A stretch of DNA of 24,069 nucleotides from positions 1-24,069 of the forward strand of contig JBPCXH010000077.1 in assembly GCA_051008735.1 (NCBI GenBank), written 5' to 3'. The position numbers were made by a program, and so were the translations under genes. The number at the start of each line of letters is the position of its first letter. Within the stretch, counting starts at the first letter, position 1. Below, piece by piece: positions 13,645 to 21,827 of this stretch. The notes beneath the pieces are model-generated. The model was not told the DNA's origin. It saw only the letters and a list, made by a program, of their open reading frames with translations, and searched no databases. This DNA is from J054 sp051008735. Its GTDB lineage: Bacteria > Pseudomonadota > Gammaproteobacteria > Steroidobacterales > GCA-2729495.

Positions 13645-15030
13645 CTATTGGCTTGCTGCTGTGCTCGGATCCCAGCCCCCGCCCAGCGCCGTGTAGAGAT
13701 CCACGATGGCAGTCAGGCTCCGCCGGCGGGTAATGGATCGCGCCAGCTCCGCGTCGAAGAGCGAGCGATCCGAGTCGAGAACTTCCAGGTAGCTGGTTAC
13801 GCCGCCGTCATACCGGGCCCGTGACAGGGTGGAGGCGCTGCGCGCGGCTGTGACCTGTCGCGATCTCGCTGCCAGTTCCTCGCGGTAGGTGCGAATGCCT
13901 GCCAGGGAGTCATCCACCTCAGCCAGCGCACGCTGGATGGTCAGCGTGTATTCATTCAGCAGCTGCTCCGTGCGCGCTCGCTCGACTTCGACCTGCTGCT
14001 TGGTGCGACCTGCATCAAAAATCGGCCCCGTAAGACTGCCGCCCACGGACCACAGGTCATCATTGAACAGGTCGTCCAGGTTGTCGTCCACAAAGCCCAG
14101 TTGTCCGAGCAGATTCAGCGAGGGCAGGCGATTGGCAATGGCCACGCCGATGCGGGCCGTCTGGGCCGCGAGGGCCTGCTCGGCCTGGCGAATATCGGGC
14201 CGGCGTTCCAGCAGCTCGGCCGGCACCCCGGTGGGGAGCTCCGGGGTGAAGGTCTGCTGGCCCAGTGAGTCTCCCCGGACAATGGGCCCGGGATTGCTGC
14301 CGATGAAAATACTCAGAGCATTCTGTGTGGTGACCAGGTCGCGCCTGACACTGGCCAGAGACACAGCGGCTTCGGCCAGTTCGATCTCAGCCTGATTGAC
14401 GTCGATGAGGGGTACCGTTCCCTTGTCGTACCGGGCCTTGATAATGCCCAGGTATTCCAGCCGGCTGTCCAGTGTGCGCTGGGAAATGAGCCGGCGATCA
14501 TCAAGGTCGCGCAGCAGCAGGTAGGTGCTGGCCACATCAGAAATCAGGCTGATGGTGACGGCACGCTGGGCGTCCTCCGTGGACAGTAGCTGGGCCCGGG
14601 CGGATTCTGTGGCGCGGCGCAGTTTGCCCCAGATATCCAGTTCCCAGGACAACTGGCCGCCCACGGTCAGGGTGGTATCGGTACCGGAACTCGGGTCGAA
14701 AGCTTCGTTGGTGTTACCGCGGGTGCCCTCGCCCAGACCGTCGGCATTCGGGAATTGATCCGCCCTGACCACGCCAAGCTGGGCCCGCGCTTCCTCAACT
14801 CGAGCCACGGCGATGGCCAGATTCTTGTTTTCTTCGAGGGCCGTGGCGATCAATACGCGCAACTGCGGGTCCTCGAAGATTTCCCACCAGCGGAGATTCG
14901 CGATGGAGGCGCCGGCCTCTGCGGACTGGGTGTACTCGCTCGGCATCGGGTAGTCCGGACGGTCGTAATCCGGGCCCAGCATGCAGCCGCCCATGAATAA
15001 GCTCAGCCCCAGGGTCCCCCAGCGACGCAT
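13645..15030 (-). CDS. NodT/OprM-family outer-membrane efflux lipoprotein
   Basis: This is the TolC-like exit duct of the tripartite pump encoded here. The roughly 461-residue product has a signal peptide with lipobox FMGGC, the typical start of mature proteins MLGPDYDRPDYPMP, and two repeated outer-membrane efflux domains, each with long helices (ALEENKNLAIAVARVEEARAQLG; RPDIRQAEQALAAQTARIGVAIANRLPSL) and YLEVLDSDRSLFDAELA toward the end. The preferred start is ATG at 15030, overlapping the RND stop by one base (TGATG); GTG at 15033 adds one residue. The gene order MFP–RND–OMP indicates a single operon read leftwards. Confidence 0.92.
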   Translation of the reverse strand: MRRWGTLGLSLFMGGCMLGPDYDRPDYPMPSEYTQSAEAGASIANLRWWEIFEDPQLRVLIATALEENKNLAIAVARVEEARAQLGVVRADQFPNADGLGEGTRGNTNEAFDPSSGTDTTLTVGGQLSWELDIWGKLRRATESARAQLLSTEDAQRAVTISLISDVASTYLLLRDLDDRRLISQRTLDSRLEYLGIIKARYDKGTVPLIDVNQAEIELAEAAVSLASVRRDLVTTQNALSIFIGSNPGPIVRGDSLGQQTFTPELPTGVPAELLERRPDIRQAEQALAAQTARIGVAIANRLPSLNLLGQLGFVDDNLDDLFNDDLWSVGGSLTGPIFDAGRTKQQVEVERARTEQLLNEYTLTIQRALAEVDDSLAGIRTYREELAARSRQVTAARSASTLSRARYDGGVTSYLEVLDSDRSLFDAELARSITRRRSLTAIVDLYTALGGGWDPSTAASQ

Positions 15031-18000
15031 CACGAGCCCTCACTCTCCTGCGGTGTTGGCACGGCCTGCTTATCCCGGTTAGCCATCTTGTCCACCAGGA
15101 CAAACAGGGCCGGAACGAGGATCACGCCGATACAGGTTGCGGCCAGCATGCCCGCGAACACCGTCATGCCCATGACCTTGCGTGCTTCTGCGCCGGCACC
15201 CGACGCAATCAACAGGGGCAATACACCGAGAATAAAGGAGAACGCCGTCATCAGGATGGGACGGAAACGTTCCTTGGCCGCATGCATGGCGGCATCGAAA
15301 GCATTCTTGCCCGATTCCCGCCCAATCTTGGCAAACTCCACGATAAGGATGGCGTTCTTTGCCGCAAGCCCGATCAGCAACACCAGGCCGATCTGGGCGA
15401 ACACATTATTCGTGTAACCGGACAGGAACAGACCCGACAGGAACAGGCCGGCCATGGCGCCGAACACGGCAACCGGTGTGCCCAACAGCACACTCAAGGG
15501 TGTGGACCAGCTTTCGTACTGTGCCGCCAGGATCAGGAATACGAACACGATGGCCAGCAAAAACACTGCTGCGCCGGAACCCTCGGCAGCCTTTTCCTGG
15601 AAACTCATGGCATTCCACGCATAACCCATGTCCGAGGGCAGATTGGTCGCCGCGACTTCCTCAAGGGCCGCCAGTGCCTGGGCCGAGCTGTAGCCCGGTG
15701 AGGGCTGGCCCGTGATCTCGGCGGCACGATACAGATTGAAACGATTGGTGTAGTCCGGCCCATTGGACCAGTCCACGTTGACCACGGAATTCAGCGGCAC
15801 CATCTGGCCTTCTTTGCCGCGCACGAAGAAGTAGCGGATATCCGTTGGTTTGCCCCGGTACTCAGGCTCTGCCTGCACATAGACCTTGAACAGCCTGCCA
15901 AAGCGATTGAAGTCATTGACATAGGCGCCGCCCAGAAAGGCGCCCAGGGAGTCATTGACGTCCTGGATGTTGACGCCAAACTTCAGGACCGCGTCGGTAT
16001 CGACATCGGCAAATACCTGTGGAACCTCGGCTCGGAAAGTCGTAAAGGCATTACCGATTTCCGGACGCTGGCGGGCTGCCTCGATGAATTTCTGGGCCTG
16101 TCGGGCCAGGTATTCCGGCGTGTTGCCGGCCCGGTCCTGCAGCATGACGGAAAAGCCCGAGCCGGTGCCCAGGCCGGGAATCGCCGGTGGACCGAAGGCA
16201 ATGGCCACCGCTTCCGGGATCTCGTAGGCCAGCCGCTTGTTAACCATCTGCAGGATGTTATTCACCTGCAATTCCCGGCCGCGATCACCCCATTCTTCCA
16301 GTGCAACAAAGATGAAAGAGGTATTGGGTCCGAAGGAGCCGGTCAGCAGGCTGTAACCGGCGAGTGCGGTGACGTATTCGATGCCCGGGGTCTCGGAGAG
16401 AATTTTTTCGACCTTCTTGGTGACCGCATCGTTCCGCTCCAGTGAGGCGGCATCGGGTAGCTGGATGTTGACCAGGAAGTAGCCCTGGTCTTCTTCCGGT
16501 ACAAATCCGCCAGGCACAGCAGTGAACAGACCGCCCATCAGCGTGGTCACGGCGCCGACCGCGATCAGCGTGAAGATCAGCTTACGCGCGAAATGCTTGG
16601 CTATATTCAGGTATCCGTCCGTGGCCTTGTCGAACACACGGTTGAATCTGTCGTAGAAGGGTTGCAGGAAGCTCTTCTTGCTCGGGTCAGCGGGGCGTAA
16701 CAGCATGGCACTCAATGCCGGGCTCAGTGTCAGCGCATTGATAGACGACAGGGCAACGGAAATGGCAATGGTGATTGCGAACTGCTGGTAGAGCAGCCCG
16801 GTAATCCCTGCCAGGGAGGCGACCGGCACAAACACGGCGATCAGGGCCAGAGAAGTCGCGACGATGGGTGCCGAGACCTCTTTCATGGCGGCTATGGTTG
16901 CTTCCTTGGGCGCCAGTCCTTCCTCTTCCATCTTGGCCGTCACGGCCTCGACCACCACGATGGCGTCGTCCACCACGATGCCGATGGCAAGTACCAGGCC
17001 CAGCAGCGACAGGGTATTGATGGAAAACCCGAACAGCGGGAAAAAGGCAAAGGTGCCGATCAGGGACACGGGAACGGCAAGGGCCGGAATCAGCGTCGCG
17101 CGGAAATTCTGCAGGAAAATAAACACCACGAGAATCACCAGGGCCACGGCCTGAAACAGGGTGACAATGATTTCGCGGATACCTTCTTCGATGGCCAGGG
17201 TCGTATCGAGGGAAATCTCGTATTCCAGGTCGTCCGGGAAGTCCTTCGCGATTGCGGCCATCTCTGCCCCAATGGCCTGGGCCAGGGCCAGGCCATTCGC
17301 GTCCGGCAGCTGGTAGATCGCCAGCACCGCGCTGGGCTGGTCATTGAAGCGCGTGACGGCGTTGTAGAGCTGCGTCCCCAGTTCCACGCGCGCGACATCC
17401 TTAATCCGCACCTGGGAGCCATCCGGGTTCGAGCGCAAAATCACATCCCCGAATTCCTCGGGACTGTTCAGGCGCCCGCGGGTGGTCACCGTGTAGGTGA
17501 ATTCGGTGCCCGGCGCGGCCGGCGGGCCACCGATCTGCCCGGCCGGCACCACCACGTTCTGTTCCTGGATCGCCGCCATGATGTCCGGCACCGTCAGGTT
17601 CAGTTTGGCCAGCTGGTCGGGTTTGACCCAGATCCGCATGGCGTAGTCGCTGCTGCCGAAAATCGTCGACTGGCCGACACCCTGAATGCGCGCGATACGA
17701 TCAAGGATATTGATGGTGATGTAGTTGCCGAGAAAGTCCTGGTCGAAGGTCTCGTTGGGTGAGTAGAGGCTGATCAACAACAAGGGAAACGACAGTTTTT
17801 TCTTGACGGTGATACCGAGACGCTTCACCTCTTCCGGCACGCTGGCCTGACCTTCTGAGACCCGGTTCTGTACCAGCACGTTATTGATGTCGAGATCAGA
17901 GCCCACCTCGAAGGAGACGGTCAGGGCGAGCTTGCCGTCATTCGAGTTGATGGATTTCATGTACAGGCTGTTCTCGACACCGTTGATCTTCTGCTCAAGG

Positions 18001-18191
18001 GGCGTGGCGACAGACTGCTCGACGGTGACTGCGTCGGCGCCGGTATAGGTGGCCTCGACACTGACTTCGGGTGGTGTGATGTCCGGGTATTGGGCGGTAG
18101 GCAACGAACCCCAGCTCACGAGTCCCACCAGCACCATGATGATGGCGATGACCATCGCCACGATTGGCCGGCGGACGAAAAACTCAGGCAT
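15030..18191 (-). CDS. RND multidrug efflux transporter, AcrB/MexB type (HAE1)
   Basis: This inner-membrane proton antiporter moves amphiphilic compounds from the periplasm or inner leaflet into the outer-membrane duct. The product is full length at 1053 residues and starts with the classical FFVRRPIVAMVIAI helix. The proton-relay aspartates are D408 and D409 in GIVVDDAIVVVEAV of TM4, and the TM10 lysine is in GLAAKNAILIVEFAK. Two large periplasmic loops (about 40-330 and 560-870) are typical of the drug-exporting group rather than heavy-metal pumps, which carry other TM4 motifs. It lies 6 bases after the adaptor gene. Substrates cannot be read from the sequence, and no local regulator gene accompanies the operon. 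Confidence 0.95.
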   Translation of the reverse strand: MPEFFVRRPIVAMVIAIIMVLVGLVSWGSLPTAQYPDITPPEVSVEATYTGADAVTVEQSVATPLEQKINGVENSLYMKSINSNDGKLALTVSFEVGSDLDINNVLVQNRVSEGQASVPEEVKRLGITVKKKLSFPLLLISLYSPNETFDQDFLGNYITINILDRIARIQGVGQSTIFGSSDYAMRIWVKPDQLAKLNLTVPDIMAAIQEQNVVVPAGQIGGPPAAPGTEFTYTVTTRGRLNSPEEFGDVILRSNPDGSQVRIKDVARVELGTQLYNAVTRFNDQPSAVLAIYQLPDANGLALAQAIGAEMAAIAKDFPDDLEYEISLDTTLAIEEGIREIIVTLFQAVALVILVVFIFLQNFRATLIPALAVPVSLIGTFAFFPLFGFSINTLSLLGLVLAIGIVVDDAIVVVEAVTAKMEEEGLAPKEATIAAMKEVSAPIVATSLALIAVFVPVASLAGITGLLYQQFAITIAISVALSSINALTLSPALSAMLLRPADPSKKSFLQPFYDRFNRVFDKATDGYLNIAKHFARKLIFTLIAVGAVTTLMGGLFTAVPGGFVPEEDQGYFLVNIQLPDAASLERNDAVTKKVEKILSETPGIEYVTALAGYSLLTGSFGPNTSFIFVALEEWGDRGRELQVNNILQMVNKRLAYEIPEAVAIAFGPPAIPGLGTGSGFSVMLQDRAGNTPEYLARQAQKFIEAARQRPEIGNAFTTFRAEVPQVFADVDTDAVLKFGVNIQDVNDSLGAFLGGAYVNDFNRFGRLFKVYVQAEPEYRGKPTDIRYFFVRGKEGQMVPLNSVVNVDWSNGPDYTNRFNLYRAAEITGQPSPGYSSAQALAALEEVAATNLPSDMGYAWNAMSFQEKAAEGSGAAVFLLAIVFVFLILAAQYESWSTPLSVLLGTPVAVFGAMAGLFLSGLFLSGYTNNVFAQIGLVLLIGLAAKNAILIVEFAKIGRESGKNAFDAAMHAAKERFRPILMTAFSFILGVLPLLIASGAGAEARKVMGMTVFAGMLAATCIGVILVPALFVLVDKMANRDKQAVPTPQESEGS

Positions 18192-18197
18192 CTGGAG

Positions 18198-19397
18198 TCA
18201 GGTTTCCTGGAGAGGGGCGCGGGTGCCCGTTTTTGGCGCGGTCTGGGGTTTTACGACCATGCCGGGCCGCACTTTCTGCAGCCCCTCAACAATGACTTTT
18301 TCGCCCGGTTTAAGGCCTGTCTGGACCACCTGGTCGTTATCCTTGATCGGTCCCAGTTTCACATCCCGCACTTCCACCTTGTTGTCATCACCCACAACCA
18401 TGACGCGAAACCGGCCCTGCAGTTCACTGATGGCGCGCCGCGGAACAACGGTGGCATCTTTCAGGGTGGTGTAGTCGGCACGTACCCGCGCAAATTGTCC
18501 GGGCAACAGAATGCCATCCGGATTAGGGAAGGAGGCTTCCACCGTGAAGGTGCCGGTTTCCGGGTTGATGGACTGGGCTGTTGCATCAGCCTTACCCGTC
18601 TGATTGAACAGGGTGCCGTCGGCGAGGATCAGTTGCAGTACCGTGTCGTCCTCAGCCCGATCCTGGGCGCGCGGATCCTGGTCGCCAGTTCGCCAGCGGT
18701 TCTCCTCCATTTCCGTTCGTGCGAGGATCAGGTACTCCCGCTCGGAAATAGAAAAGCGCACCCGAATCGGGTTGATGTCAGACAGGGTGTTCAGTACGAC
18801 GGGATTCGGTTCCTTGCCGACGTACTCTCCGGGCTTGGCCTTGCTGAGCCCGATCAGCCCGCTGATGGGGGCGCGAATCTCCGTATAGCTCAGCTCGATC
18901 TCGGCCAGTTCCAGGTTGGCCTCTGCCGCCCGCACGCCGGCCCTCGATGCATCAAAGCTTGCCTGGGCGGAATCCAGATCCTGCTCGCTGACGGCATTCA
19001 TTTCTGCAAGGGGCTTGATGCGCCCCAGATCGCTGCGGGCATTGGCCAGGCGTGTTTGCTCCGCAGCCAGGTTACTCTGTGCCTCGACGACCTTGGCTTT
19101 AAAAGGTTGCTGGTCGATCCGGTAGAGCAGGTCGCCTTTTTTGACCGTGCGTCCCTCCTGGAAGTAGAGACCTTCGAGAAAACCGTCCACGCGGGCCCGA
19201 ATAGGCACGTCCTGGGTGCCCAGGGTGGTGCCCACCATGTCCAGGGTCAGGGGTACGTCGCGCTGCTGGGCTTCAGCCACCTGCACGGGCAGGGGCGGCG
19301 GGGCAGGCGGCTCACCGGGGCCGCAGGCCGCCAGGGCGCCCAAAGAAAGGCCCGCAATTACGCTGGTCCGAAGTATCCGGAGACTCTTGTTATTCAT
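18198..19397 (-). CDS. RND efflux periplasmic adaptor lipoprotein (AcrA/MexA type)
   Basis: The membrane-fusion protein links the RND pump to the outer-membrane duct. The 399-residue product has a lipoprotein signal with lipobox LAAC (C25) and a proline-rich linker. The lipoyl half-motifs are IRARVDGFLEGLYFQEG and IRAPISGLIGLSKAKPGEYV. A helical hairpin lies between them (AQSNLAAEQTRLANARSDLGRIKPLAEMNAVSEQDLDSAQ), then a beta-barrel and a membrane-proximal domain (about 270-390). No Shine-Dalgarno is seen before the ATG; the upstream bases are TATAAATA. It is first in the pump operon and lies 58 bases behind the MesD-like gene on the same strand, so partial read-through is possible. Confidence 0.93.
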   Translation of the reverse strand: MNNKSLRILRTSVIAGLSLGALAACGPGEPPAPPPLPVQVAEAQQRDVPLTLDMVGTTLGTQDVPIRARVDGFLEGLYFQEGRTVKKGDLLYRIDQQPFKAKVVEAQSNLAAEQTRLANARSDLGRIKPLAEMNAVSEQDLDSAQASFDASRAGVRAAEANLELAEIELSYTEIRAPISGLIGLSKAKPGEYVGKEPNPVVLNTLSDINPIRVRFSISEREYLILARTEMEENRWRTGDQDPRAQDRAEDDTVLQLILADGTLFNQTGKADATAQSINPETGTFTVEASFPNPDGILLPGQFARVRADYTTLKDATVVPRRAISELQGRFRVMVVGDDNKVEVRDVKLGPIKDNDQVVQTGLKPGEKVIVEGLQKVRPGMVVKPQTAPKTGTRAPLQET

Positions 19398-19455
19398 TAT
19401 TTATACGCGGGTCAGGGAAGCCCCTATATTGGCCGGACTCGCGGTCGGGGTCCAG

Positions 19456-20472
19456 TCAGAGGCTGCCCCTGACCAGGGCCGCCCCGGCAGCCAGGCTGTT
19501 GAGTTTGCCCTGGGCAATATCGTAAGGAATAGGCGTCATGCCGCAGTTGGTGCAGGGCAGGATGCGTTCCGGGTCCACGTACTGCATGGCCGAGCGGATG
19601 GTGGCAGCCACTTCTTCCGGGGTTTCAATCCGGTCGGCGGTCACGGCCACTGAACCCACCATCAGCATCTTGTCTTTCAGGATGGCCATCACCGAGTGAG
19701 GCACGTGGGAGTCAGCGCATTCCAGCGAAATCTGGTCGATGCTGCTGGCATTCAGGCCCGGGAATATCTTCTCGTACTGGCGCCACTCTTCACCGAGGCT
19801 CTCTTTCCACTCCAGGTTCTCCTGGATTCCGTAGCCGTAGCAGATATGCACAGCCCGAATGCAGTCCAGACCTTCGGCCGCTTTTTCCAGGGCGGCGATG
19901 CCCCATTCATTCACATCATCGAAAAAGACGTTAAAGGCGGGTTCGTCAAACTGGATGACGTCGGCGCCGGCGGCGACCAGTTCGCGGGCTTCTGCGTTCA
20001 GCAGCTCGGCGAAGGCCATGGCCATATCGGCCCGCTTGCCGTAGTGAGCATCGGCAATGGTGTCGCAGATGGTCATGGGGCCGGGCAGGGTGAACTTCAG
20101 GCGTCGGTCCGTGAGGCTGCGGACAAACTTGAATTCCTCCACATGCACCGGCTTGGGTCGTGACAGGGGGCCGGTCACGGTGGGCACTTCCAGGTTGTAG
20201 CGGTCATCGCGAATTCCCATCAGGGTCTTCTTGTCCTGATCGATGCCCTCCACGCCTTCTAAAAAGGTGTGCACGAAATGCTTACGAAAAACCTCGCCAT
20301 CCGTGAGGATGTCGATGCCGGCCTCTTCCTGGTGGCGAATCCACTCCTCGGCGGCCCGGCGCTTGCCGGCCTCCAGTTCTTCGCCTTGAAGCTTCCAGCC
20401 GCCCTTTAGTTTTTCAGGTTCCGCCAGCCAGTCAGGCCGGGGCAGGCTGCCGGCAATAGTCGTTTCGAGCAT
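19456..20472 (-). CDS. core-MetE type (MesD-like) cobalamin-independent methionine synthase
   Basis: The 338-residue product corresponds to only the catalytic C-terminal barrel of MetE; the N-terminal MetE domain is absent. It starts with TTIAGSLPRP. The zinc ligands are all visible: H209 and C211 in VHICYGYG, E251 in ISLE, and C310 in PCTNCGMTP. QFDEPAF (174-180) corresponds to the homocysteine/substrate region of MetE. Short MetE-like enzymes of this kind form the folate-independent methionine synthase families MesA-MesD; overall resemblance, including the FNVFFDDVNEWGIAALE segment, points to MesD, which is reported to need MesX (DUF1852). No mesX is in the window. AAGGAG 8 bases before the ATG supports the start. 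Reaction assumed: methylation of homocysteine, donor uncertain. Confidence 0.8.
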   Translation of the reverse strand: MLETTIAGSLPRPDWLAEPEKLKGGWKLQGEELEAGKRRAAEEWIRHQEEAGIDILTDGEVFRKHFVHTFLEGVEGIDQDKKTLMGIRDDRYNLEVPTVTGPLSRPKPVHVEEFKFVRSLTDRRLKFTLPGPMTICDTIADAHYGKRADMAMAFAELLNAEARELVAAGADVIQFDEPAFNVFFDDVNEWGIAALEKAAEGLDCIRAVHICYGYGIQENLEWKESLGEEWRQYEKIFPGLNASSIDQISLECADSHVPHSVMAILKDKMLMVGSVAVTADRIETPEEVAATIRSAMQYVDPERILPCTNCGMTPIPYDIAQGKLNSLAAGAALVRGSL

Positions 20473-20732
20473 GTCTGCTTCTCCTTATCAATACAGCCTA
20501 GTTTAACTGATGCCAGCAGAGCCCCGATCGTCCGGGCAGCTTGCCGGCCCTTGTCTTTGCTCCTTCCTCCACGTTGCGGTCCGGTTGCCGGCGCCGGACG
20601 ACGACGGCCGGCACGGCAAGGCCAAATCCGCAGCAAGCTGCTGCCTGATGTACCCCGGGTTTTGACGGATTCGGCCGCAAAGCGCCTTATTAGCGCCCGG
20701 CCCACCACGCACCCTGCTACTATCCCGCCGCC
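20473..20732. other. 260-base divergent intergenic region with nested inverted repeats
   Basis: No gene is seen here. Several perfect inverted repeats overlap: CTTGCCG (20540-20546) with CGGCAAG (20614-20620), GTCCGG (20579-20584) with CCGGAC (20594-20599), and TGCCGG (20586-20591) with CCGGCA (20608-20613). The last two pairs cannot form together. A further hairpin, GCAGC-AAGCT-GCTGC, is near 20630-20645. Promoters for the minus-strand MesD-like gene and plus-strand ychF must lie here. I recognise no SAM, SAH or cobalamin riboswitch core. Confidence 0.5.
20715..20723 (+). promoter_or_regulatory. extended -10 element for ychF
   Basis: TGC followed by TACTAT is an extended -10 (five of six matches to TATAAT), ending 9 bases before the ychF ATG. 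Transcription would start within a few bases of the ATG, and no Shine-Dalgarno is present, so a leaderless or near-leaderless mRNA is possible. Confidence 0.45.
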
Positions 20733-21827
20733 ATGCCTATTCAATGCGGAATCGTGGGACTGCCCAACGTGGGCAAATCCACCTTGTTTAATGCGCTCAC
20801 GGCGGCTGAAATCGCCGCCGAGAACTACCCTTTTTGCACCATCGATCCGAACGTGGGCATCGTGCCGGTGCCCGATCCCCGGCTGGGTCAGCTGCAGGGC
20901 ATCGTCAAGCCGCAGAAAATGATCCCCACCACCATGGAATTTGTGGATATTGCCGGACTGGTGGCGGGTGCCTCCAAGGGAGAGGGTCTGGGTAACCAGT
21001 TTCTGGCCAATATTCGCGAGACCCATGCGATTGCTCACGTGGTGCGCTGCTTCGTGAATGACGATGTGACCCACGTGGCCGGCGCCATTGATCCACTGGA
21101 TGATATCGAGGTCATCAACACCGAATTGCTGCTGGCCGATCTGGATGCCGTGCAACGGCAACTGGATAAAGCGGAAAAGCAGGCGAAGACCGGGAAAAAA
21201 GATGATGTGGCGCGGCGGGATTTTCTGCGACGCCTGGCTGATCATCTCGGCGAAGGCCTGCCGGCGCGCAGTTTTCAGACTGTCAATGACGGCGAGACGC
21301 TGGAAATGCGGCAGATGTTCCTGCTGACCTCCAAACCGGTCATGTATGTGGCCAATGTGGATGAGGACGGTCTGGACGGTAATGAGCTGGTCGAGCGGGT
21401 GCGTGAATTCGCCGCCGGTGACGCGGCCGAAGTGGTGACAGTCTGCGCGGCCATGGAGGCAGAAATTGCCCAGCTGGACGAGGCAGACAAGGCGACGTTT
21501 CTGGAAGATCTCGGCCTGGCGGAGCCGGGGCTGGATCGCGTGATTCGTGCCGCCTATCGCCTGCTGGGCCTGCAGACTTTCTTCACGGCCGGCCCGAAGG
21601 AAGTCCGGGCATGGACCACCCGGGTTGGTGCCACCGCCCCCCAGGCGGCCGGTGAAATTCACACGGACTTCGAGCGTGGCTTTATCCGGGCTGAAGTCAT
21701 CGGCTTCGACGATTATCTCGCCGGGCAGGGCGAGCAGGGTGCCAAGGAGTCCGGTCGCCTGCGGCTGGAAGGCAAGGAATACATCGTCAACGAAGGCGAT
21801 GTCATTCATTTTCGTTTTAACGTTTGA
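20733..21827 (+). CDS. ychF: redox-regulated Obg-like ATPase YchF
   Basis: YchF is a universally conserved P-loop protein of the Obg family that prefers ATP and associates with ribosomes. The 364-residue product has the P-loop GLPNVGKST (9-17), switch region YPFCTIDPN, G3-like VDIAGLVAGASKGEGLGNQF, the modified G4 motif NVDE (near 206-209) that explains ATP rather than GTP preference, a coiled-coil insertion (about 125-180) and a C-terminal TGS-type domain (about 280-364, including VGATAPQAAGEIHTDFERGFI). It closes the prs–rplY–pth–ychF series but is separated from pth by the inserted block. Its stop overlaps the TTG of the next gene as TTGA. Confidence 0.97.
   Translation: MPIQCGIVGLPNVGKSTLFNALTAAEIAAENYPFCTIDPNVGIVPVPDPRLGQLQGIVKPQKMIPTTMEFVDIAGLVAGASKGEGLGNQFLANIRETHAIAHVVRCFVNDDVTHVAGAIDPLDDIEVINTELLLADLDAVQRQLDKAEKQAKTGKKDDVARRDFLRRLADHLGEGLPARSFQTVNDGETLEMRQMFLLTSKPVMYVANVDEDGLDGNELVERVREFAAGDAAEVVTVCAAMEAEIAQLDEADKATFLEDLGLAEPGLDRVIRAAYRLLGLQTFFTAGPKEVRAWTTRVGATAPQAAGEIHTDFERGFIRAEVIGFDDYLAGQGEQGAKESGRLRLEGKEYIVNEGDVIHFRFNV

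Noticed and set aside
18090..19472. 460-codon plus-strand open frame opposite the efflux adaptor
   Set aside because: It is the shadow of the adaptor gene, which has clear lipoyl and lipobox motifs; the antisense product has none.
20473..20732. SAM/SAH or cobalamin riboswitch upstream of the methionine synthase
   Set aside because: Only inverted repeats are visible; none of the conserved cores of these riboswitches could be recognised.
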